From Lachnospiraceae bacterium MD308 (GTDB taxonomy: Bacteria > Bacillota > Clostridia > Lachnospirales > Lachnospiraceae), in NCBI GenBank assembly GCA_010206225.2, contig VIQU02000021.1:1-64000 (forward strand): a stretch of 64,000 nucleotides of DNA. Reading direction: 5' to 3'. How positions within the stretch are numbered: the first letter of the stretch is position 1; each line of letters opens with the position of its first letter. Below the pieces are notes generated by a model. The model worked only from the letters and a program-made list of their open reading frames with translations. It was not told the DNA's origin and made no database searches. A program made the translations under genes and the position numbers. Shown piece by piece: positions 16,137 to 23,380 of this stretch.

Positions 16137-16314
16137 ATTGATTTTTGTTTTATTTATTTTTTTCTTTTTTATTTTGTTTCCAAAGAGGGAATGTTATAAC
16201 TTTTTTGTGCGAAAAATATGTAGCCTGGCAAAGTAAATTTTGATACAATATATTAAGAACATTAAAATAATAAATAGCTAATCTTCAAACAAAACACCAA
16301 GATTGGAGTTCACA

Positions 16315-18882
16315 ATGAATAAAAGGCCAAAAAGAAACAGAAAAGGCTCTTTGCTTATTTCTATTATATTAGTTTTTTGTATTTTAGGATCAGTTGTATT
16401 CTCTGTCGCAAGGAAGACGTCTGCAGAGATGTCCGCCTCAGCAATCAACAATCTAAGTGACAGCCTTGTTTTAGTCAAGGGCACGATAGAGGCTATTTTA
16501 TTTAAAGAAGCAGAATTTCAAGAATTTATCGCACAGGAGATTGCTGTTTCCAAAAATCCCTATGAGTTCATCCGTTCTTACAACAAAAATCAGACGATCG
16601 CTAAGATCTCTCTGATACTGGAAGGAGAAGCAGAAGGTATCTCTAGTACAGGAGAAGCATTTTCAGAAAGTACTCTGGACTTCTCCTCTGGAAAAAAAGT
16701 AGACTCCTTATCGATTACCCAGTCCTATCTGAATGATATGGGTGCATGGGCATATACGATGAAATGCCCTGTTATGAAAGACGGCAAAGAAACGGCTAAT
16801 CTTTATATCGAGTATACCTTTGACTCTTTTGAAATGACACTTCCAGATAATCTCTATGACGGAAGAGCCATGCTGTATATTATGGACAGTAAAAGCGAAC
16901 GGCTTATATTAAAGCCTACGGGAATGGGAGAACGGGATGCCGGCCATCTGAATTTAGCAGATTTTTACCGCGCTAACAATATCATGGATGACACCCTTCA
17001 GACAAAAGTTTCCGAGACCATCCATGACGGAGACAATATCATGTTTTATCATGACATTCGGAATAAAAACTCTCTGATCTACATGTGGGCAGTAAATGAC
17101 GGAGCATTCTATCTGATCGGATACGTGCCGATCGAAGCCATTCAGCAAGAAGGACGCTCTGTAAACCAGAATATACTTATCGTTGTGCTTGTCATGCTTG
17201 CTGCTTTCTTCCTGTGCTGTATCCTCTACTATCTTAGCCAGAAAGAACAGCAAACGATTCGCAAAGAACGTGAGGCAGAGAGGGAGAGCCACAACAAGCA
17301 ACTGGCAGAAGCCTTGCAGGCAGCACAGATCGCAAGCAATTCCAAGACCACCTTCCTCTCAAATATGTCCCATGATATCCGCACACCTATGAATGCTATT
17401 CTTGGATTTACCACACTGCTTTCCAAGGATGCAGATAATCCAGTCAAGGTAAGGGAATATACGAAAAAGATCACTGCATCCGGCCAGCACTTGCTCAGCC
17501 TGATCAATGACGTCCTAGATGTCTCTAAGATCGAGAGCGGGAAAATGGTACTTACTATCGGAGAATTCACCCTGAATGATCTGGTAGCCTCTGTTGATGC
17601 CATTATCCGCCCGATGGCGAAAGCAAAATCACAGAATTTTTATGTCTCAGAAACGGATATCAACCATGAATACCTGATAGGAGATGAGACAAGAATTAAT
17701 CAGATCTTGATCAATCTTCTCTCAAATTCAGTAAAATATACGCCTGAGAAGGGCAATATCTGGTTTCGGATCATCGGACAGAAACAGCATACCACTCAGT
17801 ACGAGCATATCCAGATAGAGGTCGAGGACGACGGATACGGCATGACGCCAGAATTTCTGGAGACTATCTTCGATGCATTTACCAGAGCAGAGAACAGCAC
17901 TACGAACAAGGTACAGGGTGCCGGGCTTGGCATGGCGATCACCAAAAATATCGTAGATCTCATGGGCGGAACGATTGATGTTTTCAGCGAAGTTAATAAA
18001 GGAAGTCTTTTCAGGGTTGATCTGGAACTTCGCATACCCAGCGAGCAATCGGACAGCCAGTTCTGGAAAAACAGCGGAATCACCCGGATCCTGGCGGTAG
18101 ATGACAGCGCCGATATCTGTAAGAGTATAAAGACGCTTATGAAGGATACCGGCATATCTGTGGACACCGCCCGAAACGGGCAGGAGGCTCTTCGCATGGC
18201 GCAGCATGCCTGTGATGATAATACCTGTTACCAGGCATTCTTACTGGACTATATGATGGGAGACATGAGTGGTATTGAGACGGCAAAGGAACTCCGAAAG
18301 TTCATTTCTGACACCATTCCAATCCTGTTCCTTACCTCCTACGACGGCAACGACATGCAGGCGGAGATTTCTTCTATGAAAAATGTCGGTTTTCTTGCAA
18401 AGCCATTCTTTGTGTCTGCATTTAAAGAAGCGCTTCTCAGTATGCAGGAAGCGCAGGATATCAATGATCAGACATCAGAGGAAACAGAAGCCATTGCCCT
18501 TAACGGATTTCATTTCCTTGTAGCAGAAGACAATGATATCAATGCGGAAATTCTCTCAGAACTTTTAGATATTGAAGGCGCTACCTGCGAAGTCATGGGA
18601 AATGGACTGCTGGCATTAGAACGGTTTGAGCGAGCTTCTGCGGATGAATTTGACGCTATTTTGATGGATGTCCAGATGCCGATTATGAATGGCTATGAAG
18701 CGTCCAAAAAAATCCGCTTACTAAACCGGCATGACGCAAAGAGTATTCCAATCATCGCCATGACAGCAAACGCTTTTGCAGAAGACGTAAAGGATGCTTT
18801 AAATGCCGGTATGAACGCCCATGTAGCAAAACCGATCGATATGGATCTGTTAAAGAAAACCATTCATCAATATATACCTTAA
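16315..18882 (+). CDS. Hybrid sensor histidine kinase with two receiver domains
   Basis: The 855-residue protein has a membrane segment near residues 15-35, an extracytoplasmic sensor region of about 250 residues, and a second membrane segment near 285-305. A dimerisation/phosphoacceptor domain follows with SNMSHDIRTPMNAI (His near 353), then a HATPase domain with the N, G1 and G2 boxes. Two receiver domains end the protein, each with an intact phospho-Asp (AFLLDYMMGD near 644 and ILMDVQMP near 783). There is no Hpt domain and no response regulator beside it, so the output is unknown. ATG 16315 follows GGAG. It is transcribed divergently from the BMC operon and followed by a sugar-binding lipoprotein gene, suggesting a sugar signal. 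Confidence 0.9.
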   Translation: MNKRPKRNRKGSLLISIILVFCILGSVVFSVARKTSAEMSASAINNLSDSLVLVKGTIEAILFKEAEFQEFIAQEIAVSKNPYEFIRSYNKNQTIAKISLILEGEAEGISSTGEAFSESTLDFSSGKKVDSLSITQSYLNDMGAWAYTMKCPVMKDGKETANLYIEYTFDSFEMTLPDNLYDGRAMLYIMDSKSERLILKPTGMGERDAGHLNLADFYRANNIMDDTLQTKVSETIHDGDNIMFYHDIRNKNSLIYMWAVNDGAFYLIGYVPIEAIQQEGRSVNQNILIVVLVMLAAFFLCCILYYLSQKEQQTIRKEREAERESHNKQLAEALQAAQIASNSKTTFLSNMSHDIRTPMNAILGFTTLLSKDADNPVKVREYTKKITASGQHLLSLINDVLDVSKIESGKMVLTIGEFTLNDLVASVDAIIRPMAKAKSQNFYVSETDINHEYLIGDETRINQILINLLSNSVKYTPEKGNIWFRIIGQKQHTTQYEHIQIEVEDDGYGMTPEFLETIFDAFTRAENSTTNKVQGAGLGMAITKNIVDLMGGTIDVFSEVNKGSLFRVDLELRIPSEQSDSQFWKNSGITRILAVDDSADICKSIKTLMKDTGISVDTARNGQEALRMAQHACDDNTCYQAFLLDYMMGDMSGIETAKELRKFISDTIPILFLTSYDGNDMQAEISSMKNVGFLAKPFFVSAFKEALLSMQEAQDINDQTSEETEAIALNGFHFLVAEDNDINAEILSELLDIEGATCEVMGNGLLALERFERASADEFDAILMDVQMPIMNGYEASKKIRLLNRHDAKSIPIIAMTANAFAEDVKDALNAGMNAHVAKPIDMDLLKKTIHQYIP

Positions 18883-18912
18883 CCTCTTTAATCCACACGA
18901 AAGGAGAACAAC

Positions 18913-20229
18913 ATGAAAATGAATCGAATGGGAACCTTCAATAAACTGACAGCAGCTTGCATGATCGGAATCATGACACTGACATTGGCTGCTTGCAGCA
19001 GTTCTGCGAACACCAAGGAAAATCTTGTTTCTAATGATGATGACAAAAAAATCATCAACCTGTTCGGACCCATGGAAAAATCAAAGCCCAATGTAGACAA
19101 TATCGCAAGAACCGCTTTTGACCTGACTATAGAAATGGCTGAAAAAGATCTTGACCTGACTGTCCGTTACAGAACCTACACCGCAGAAAATTATCAGGAA
19201 AAGACCTATGATGATGTATCGCTTGACCGGCTGCGCAACAATATGGATGATCTGTATCTTCTGAATCCGGATACCATCCAGATATTAGGTTCCGAAGACA
19301 GGCTCTTAGATCTGTCTGTGCTCGACAACGCAAAAAATCTTCGGGAGGTCGTAAAAACCGCAAATACCGTCAACGGTAAGCTGGCAGCAATACCGCAGGA
19401 AGTCGTCGCCCATGGTCTGTTTGTTAACAAGGATATGTTCGATAAATATAATCTAAACCTGCCGAACACACCCGAAGAATTTATGGAATGCTGCAAGGTA
19501 TTTAAGGAAAATGGAATTGAAACTCCTATCGGCGCAAACCGCTGGTGGTTGGAAAACTTTGTCTTTGCACAGGCTTACGCGGATCTGTACAACGGAGATC
19601 ATACAGACGCTCTGATAGAGGCTTTAAATAAGGGCGACGCTAAATACAGCGATTATATGCGTCCTGGTTTTGAATACCTGAAAGAGCTGATCGATAAAGG
19701 TTATATAGATGCCAAAACCGCCTACACTTATGAAGCGATCGAGGGAGAAGGAGCTGATTTTCTGGCTCAGAAGACTCCCATCGTAATGGCATACTGGGCT
19801 GCCGCCAATTCAGAGACCGCTTACGGCAAACCTGATTTTAATCTTCAGGTTATCGGATTTCCCAGCAAACTGGGACAAATGCCAGTTGTATCTATGACAG
19901 GATATGCGATCTGCGCAAACGCCGAACATCTGGAAGATACCTCCGATGTTCTGAACATCATTCTTTCTGACGAAGCCCTTCAATTATATGCCGAGACTAA
20001 TAAAGTCATCTCTCCGTCAAAAAATGTAGAAGTTGAGTGTATCGATGCATTAAAACCGCTGAATGATAAGATAAATGACAATGTATATGTACTCGGCTCT
20101 AACGCCGGCATGAATGTAGAACAGTGGGGAAATACTTGCCTGATCGTGCGCGATCTCCTAAACGGAGCTACGGTGGACGAATGTATGGCAGAATTTGATA
20201 AGCTTCAAGAAGAGGCCTTAAGCAAATAA
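18913..20229 (+). CDS. Orphan extracellular solute-binding lipoprotein (ABC family 1 type)
   Basis: The 438-residue protein has a lipoprotein signal ending in LTLAACSSS, with the lipidated Cys near residue 28, and a two-lobed family 1 sugar-binding fold (GKLAAIPQEVVAHGLFVNKD, GANRWWLENFVFAQAYADLY, TPIVMAYWAAANSE). Such proteins usually serve oligosaccharide importers, but no permease or ATPase gene follows; a terminator closes the unit after this gene. It starts 30 bases after the histidine kinase stop, with AAAGGAG before the ATG. The pairing suggests that it binds a sugar outside the cell and presents it to the kinase sensor domain, or that it feeds a permease encoded elsewhere. Confidence 0.87.
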   Translation: MKMNRMGTFNKLTAACMIGIMTLTLAACSSSANTKENLVSNDDDKKIINLFGPMEKSKPNVDNIARTAFDLTIEMAEKDLDLTVRYRTYTAENYQEKTYDDVSLDRLRNNMDDLYLLNPDTIQILGSEDRLLDLSVLDNAKNLREVVKTANTVNGKLAAIPQEVVAHGLFVNKDMFDKYNLNLPNTPEEFMECCKVFKENGIETPIGANRWWLENFVFAQAYADLYNGDHTDALIEALNKGDAKYSDYMRPGFEYLKELIDKGYIDAKTAYTYEAIEGEGADFLAQKTPIVMAYWAAANSETAYGKPDFNLQVIGFPSKLGQMPVVSMTGYAICANAEHLEDTSDVLNIILSDEALQLYAETNKVISPSKNVEVECIDALKPLNDKINDNVYVLGSNAGMNVEQWGNTCLIVRDLLNGATVDECMAEFDKLQEEALSK

Positions 20230-20249
20230 GAATCTTCAATTTTAAAGCT

Positions 20250-20288
20250 GCAAGCATTAAATTTCATATTAATGCTTGCTTTTTTTTA
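20250..20288 (+). terminator. Rho-independent terminator after the kinase/binding-protein unit
   Basis: GCAAGCATTAA (20250-20260) pairs perfectly with TTAATGCTTGC (20269-20279) and is followed by a run of eight T. It ends the histidine kinase and lipoprotein transcript and confirms that no transporter genes follow in that unit. Confidence 0.92.
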
Positions 20289-20372
20289 CTTTCGGGTATA
20301 ATATAGATGTATACTTAATATAGTTTTTAAAACTACATGTTGTTATCAATATATATCAAGGAGGTATTTTGT

Positions 20373-21035
20373 ATGTCAAATACTATCAATCACTATGTTA
20401 AAGATCCCGGAAGCGCAATCACCCATTTTATAGGTATGCTGATGGCTATATTTGCTGCTGTTCCCCTGATCATCAAGGCAGCCCATGAGCCGGGGCGCAT
20501 ATATCTTATTTCCATTATCATATATGCGGCAAGCCTGATTCTATTGTATGCGGCGAGCACTACTTATCATACTTTCAACCGCTCTGAAAAAGTGAATACG
20601 ATCCTTAAAAAGATTGACCATATGATGATCAGCGTACTCATCGCCGGAAGCTACACTCCCATCTGTCTGCTCGTATTAGGCGGCAAACGCGGATTGATTC
20701 TCTTAACGATCGTATGGAGTTTTGCCGTCGTCGGCATCTTGCTGAAAGCTTTCTGGGTATACTGCCCCCGCTGGGTATCATCCGTATTATATATCGGTAT
20801 GGGCTGGACCTGCGTTCTTGCTTTTACACAGATTTTAAATTCCATGTCAACAGCGGCTTTTATCTGGCTGCTTGCCGGCGGCGTCATCTATACTGCCGGC
20901 GGTGTCATCTATGCTCTTAAACTCCCGATCTTTAATCTGAAACACAAAAATTTCGGAAGCCACGAGATCTTTCACCTGTTTGTTATGGGCGGCAGTGCAT
21001 GCCATTTTATTGTAATGTATGTATTTGTCCTTTGA
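20373..21035 (+). CDS. Hemolysin III family (YqfA/PAQR-like) membrane protein
   Basis: The 220-residue protein has seven predicted membrane segments and the family motifs STTYHTFN in the second helix region and [17 protein letters not shown] near the C-terminus. These provide the Ser/His/Asp-type metal site of the PAQR/hemolysin III superfamily. Despite the name, most bacterial members are not proven toxins; roles in membrane lipid or fluidity homeostasis are proposed. AAGGAGG lies 8 bases before ATG 20373, which decides against the longer frame. Its 3' end overlaps the convergent GIY-YIG gene by 29 bp. Confidence 0.9.
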   Translation: MSNTINHYVKDPGSAITHFIGMLMAIFAAVPLIIKAAHEPGRIYLISIIIYAASLILLYAASTTYHTFNRSEKVNTILKKIDHMMISVLIAGSYTPICLLVLGGKRGLILLTIVWSFAVVGILLKAFWVYCPRWVSSVLYIGMGWTCVLAFTQILNSMSTAAFIWLLAGGVIYTAGGVIYALKLPIFNLKHKNFGSHEIFHLFVMGGSACHFIVMYVFVL

Positions 21036-21285
21036 TTTTTATAGATTGCTGTTGAATCAGTTTTAATTTTTCCGGGCGGGACATATGCTTGATCGCATAT
21101 TCCCGTCTCATTGCTTCTGCCTTTGTATCAAATTCTTCCGAATACACTAGCCTCACTGGGCGGCGGCTTTTCGTATATTTGGCACCCTTTCCCGCATTGT
21201 GTACGGCAATTCTTTTTTTCAGATCCGTTGTCCATCCCGTATAAAGACTTTTATCCCTACATTCCACGATATAAATATAATTCAT
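21007..21285 (-). CDS. GIY-YIG domain protein, UPF0213/YhbQ type
   Basis: The 92-residue protein is a single GIY-YIG nuclease-fold domain. [17 protein letters not shown] supplies the two Tyr-containing strands, [19 protein letters not shown] the basic catalytic helix with Arg, and [10 protein letters not shown] the conserved Glu. Stand-alone proteins of this kind occur widely; YhbQ-like members are tied to DNA repair, but the function here is not established. It overlaps tail to tail with the hemolysin III gene, and the 200 bases upstream hold no other gene. Confidence 0.9.
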   Translation of the reverse strand: MNYIYIVECRDKSLYTGWTTDLKKRIAVHNAGKGAKYTKSRRPVRLVYSEEFDTKAEAMRREYAIKHMSRPEKLKLIQQQSIKIKGQIHTLQ

Positions 21286-21446
21286 ATTCTCACCTGTTAT
21301 CTGTACTTTTTGTCCCTGCTCGTCTGACCTTTTTGATGCTGCGGATCGCTACGCACTTTGTGCTCCCATCATTATAAAACATCTGTCTTCTCCCGCACAA
21401 GGCTTTCTGACGGAAACGTGAAAAGAATGCGATTCATACTGCTTAC
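21286..21446. other. Intergenic stretch without a recognised gene
   Basis: This gap between the GIY-YIG gene start and the spoIIQ-like terminator contains no frame with a ribosome site and no clear structured RNA. It probably carries the promoter of the GIY-YIG gene. Confidence 0.4.
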
Positions 21447-21486
21447 AATAAAAGAACAGCCCGGCATATCAAAAATTGCCGGACTG
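21447..21486 (-). terminator. Terminator after the spoIIQ-like gene
   Basis: On the reverse strand, CAGTCCGGCA pairs with TGCCGGGCTG (10 bp with one G-U pair), followed by TTCTTTTATTG. It ends the spoIID-spoIIQ region. Confidence 0.88.
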
Positions 21487-21492
21487 CCCTTT

Positions 21493-22284
21493 CTACTCTA
21501 CCAGATAATCCATCGGATTGACCGGTTGTCCATCTTTTCTCATCTCAAAGTATACATTGCAGCCTTCTACGCTGTAATAGATCGTCGGATCTCCGACGTA
21601 ACCGAGTACCGTCTTGCTGTCTACATAATCGCCGGTTTTCACTTTCACATCATTCAGCTGCCCGTAGAATAATTCATATCCGCCGCCAATATCAACGTTA
21701 ACTGTTGTTCCGGTCTCTGCCGTATTATCGATAGACTTTACGATTCCCGGTGCAGATGAGATAATCTGATCGCCTTTCTCTCCAGAAATCACCAGCGCCG
21801 GATTATACTTGAACTGATCCAGCGTAGAAAAATATACAGTCTTATCCATGCTGTAATTCATCAGCAACGTTCCTTCCACCGGCCACAAAAGCTTGCTTTC
21901 ACTTGAAAAGTTAACCGCATTACTCTTCCCTGCAGTCTGTTCTGTGCCGTTTTCCCGATTGCTCTGTGTCTCTGTTTCCTGTTCCTCTTCTTCGGTCTCT
22001 TTCGTATCAACAGCTTCCAAAGGTTTATTCAGAGTCTCCTCTTCCTTTTCGTTAACGATCCGGTTCGTATTGGTCGGCTCTGACTTTTCTGTCTGTTCCT
22101 TCTGCTCCGGCTTCTTTGCCTGCGACAGCTCCATCTGCTCTATTTCCCGCTGTGATTCTCTGTAGTCCTTAAATGTATATGTTCCCACAATTGCAATCGC
22201 TGCTACAAAACACAACACTGCCGCGACGGCTGCTCCTCTGTTCTTTCGTTTTGGCTTAAATTTTGGAGTTTGCCTTTCATTCAT
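21493..22284 (-). CDS. spoIIQ: SpoIIQ-like M23/LytM-fold protein with no zinc ligands
   Basis: The 263-residue protein has a cytoplasmic basic N-terminus, one membrane segment (about 18-38), a long Glu/Thr-rich linker and a C-terminal LytM domain ending NVYFEMRKDGQPVNPMDYL. SpoIIQ sits in the forespore membrane and binds SpoIIIAH in the mother cell to form the feeding channel during engulfment. Active M23 peptidases need HxxxD and HxH motifs. Here the first reads LVISGEKGD and the second NVY, and the third His position is also lost, so the domain should be inactive. GAGGTGG precedes ATG 22284. Its place directly after spoIID supports the name. Confidence 0.82.
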   Translation of the reverse strand: MNERQTPKFKPKRKNRGAAVAAVLCFVAAIAIVGTYTFKDYRESQREIEQMELSQAKKPEQKEQTEKSEPTNTNRIVNEKEEETLNKPLEAVDTKETEEEEQETETQSNRENGTEQTAGKSNAVNFSSESKLLWPVEGTLLMNYSMDKTVYFSTLDQFKYNPALVISGEKGDQIISSAPGIVKSIDNTAETGTTVNVDIGGGYELFYGQLNDVKVKTGDYVDSKTVLGYVGDPTIYYSVEGCNVYFEMRKDGQPVNPMDYLVE

Positions 22285-22359
22285 TATAATCACCACCTCT
22301 GACTCTATTTTTGCCAGATAGCGGCTGACTTATTCTTACAAATACAATTAAATCAAACT

Positions 22360-23319
22360 TTACTCAGACGGATCTGACAATACGATATCCGTTACCTCTT
22401 TTATGTCTGTTCCTTCAAAAAACCGCTCCAGAATCTCCTCATATCCATCCCCTTTTTTTGCCGCCTCATTTGCCGTATTTTGGCTCATTCCCAATCCATG
22501 TCCGACACCTCTTGTCGTGATCCGAAGCTTTCCATTATATTTCTGCAAAGTAAAACAGCTTGATGCCAGATGATAATTTGTCCGGAATTCTTCCCCGCTC
22601 ACTTTTTCTTTCCCAACTCTTACACTAAGCACATATCCGGCTGTATCGCACTGTTCAACCTCCGCGTCCATATCTTCCAGAGTGACCGTCTGTATCTGCT
22701 CTTCTGCTTCAATGTCCAACGGACATTCCAAAATTTTTAAATAAGGATACGATTCTCCGAGTACCTCCTTCCCGTCTCTGGTGCTCCCGTTACTCAGCCG
22801 GAAAAACGGTGTATTCGCAAGTTTTCCGTCATACATAAGCACCTGGCCTTCTGTCCCGCGCCACGCATTCCTCAGTTTACTGTAATAGCGAGAATATTTT
22901 GTCACCCCCCACGCTTTTTCCATCTGCTTCTGAGTCCAAAAAGAGTCAGTAAGCACCGTATCGCTTCCCTCCTGCTCAATTTTACGGTAGACTTCTGTCC
23001 GTACCAGCACTGCCTGAGCCTTCAGCATCTCTTTCTGATAATCAGGAAGCACCTCTTTTGCCATAATTCCTATACAGTAATCTTCAATCGGAATCTCAAC
23101 AATCTCACTTTGATCGGACGGTGTGTCACTGTTCTCATTTTCAGGATTTTTATTGTCTATATCTTCAGACTGACTTTCATCCAATTTCACTTTCACATAT
23201 GTCCCGTCCACGTGAGATGAAGTCGTGATGCTTGGCCCATTTATAAATACAGTTATCACATATGGCAATAATACTATAATAATCAAATAATACCCAAATT
23301 GTTTGAATCTCTGCCGCAT
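22360..23319 (-). CDS. spoIID: Stage II sporulation protein D, peptidoglycan lytic enzyme
   Basis: The 319-residue protein has an N-terminal membrane anchor (about residues 8-28) and the SpoIID amidase-enhancer domain. Signatures seen are EDYCIGIMAKEVLPDYQKEM, KAQAVLVRTEV with the catalytic Glu nearby, and GVGHGLGMSQNTANEAAKKG near the C-terminus. SpoIID cleaves glycan strands at the septum so that the mother cell can engulf the forespore. ATG 23319 follows GGGAGGG. That ribosome site is part of the glgP terminator hairpin, and the sequence also fits a sigma-E promoter (23337-23365), the sporulation sigma factor that drives spoIID in Bacillus. Confidence 0.94.
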   Translation of the reverse strand: MRQRFKQFGYYLIIIVLLPYVITVFINGPSITTSSHVDGTYVKVKLDESQSEDIDNKNPENENSDTPSDQSEIVEIPIEDYCIGIMAKEVLPDYQKEMLKAQAVLVRTEVYRKIEQEGSDTVLTDSFWTQKQMEKAWGVTKYSRYYSKLRNAWRGTEGQVLMYDGKLANTPFFRLSNGSTRDGKEVLGESYPYLKILECPLDIEAEEQIQTVTLEDMDAEVEQCDTAGYVLSVRVGKEKVSGEEFRTNYHLASSCFTLQKYNGKLRITTRGVGHGLGMSQNTANEAAKKGDGYEEILERFFEGTDIKEVTDIVLSDPSE

Positions 23320-23348
23320 AAAAAGCCCTCCCATACACTGTATGGGAG
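23320..23348 (-). terminator. Terminator of glgP, overlapping the spoIID start region
   Basis: On the reverse strand, CTCCCATAC, loop AGT and GTATGGGAG form a perfect 9-bp stem, followed by GGC and five T. The T run directly abuts the spoIID ATG, and the 3' arm is the spoIID ribosome site. Confidence 0.85.
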
Positions 23349-23365
23349 AACTTCATTATTTATTC
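23337..23365 (-). promoter_or_regulatory. Candidate sigma-E promoter of spoIID
   Basis: On the reverse strand, CATACAGT (23337-23344) matches the sigma-E -10 consensus CATACANT exactly. It lies 14 bases after GAATAAA (23359-23365), a good -35. Transcription would begin near 23330, leaving a leader of about ten bases that contains only the 3' arm of the terminator hairpin. Confidence 0.62.
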
Positions 23366-23380
23366 ATGATATCCTTATAT

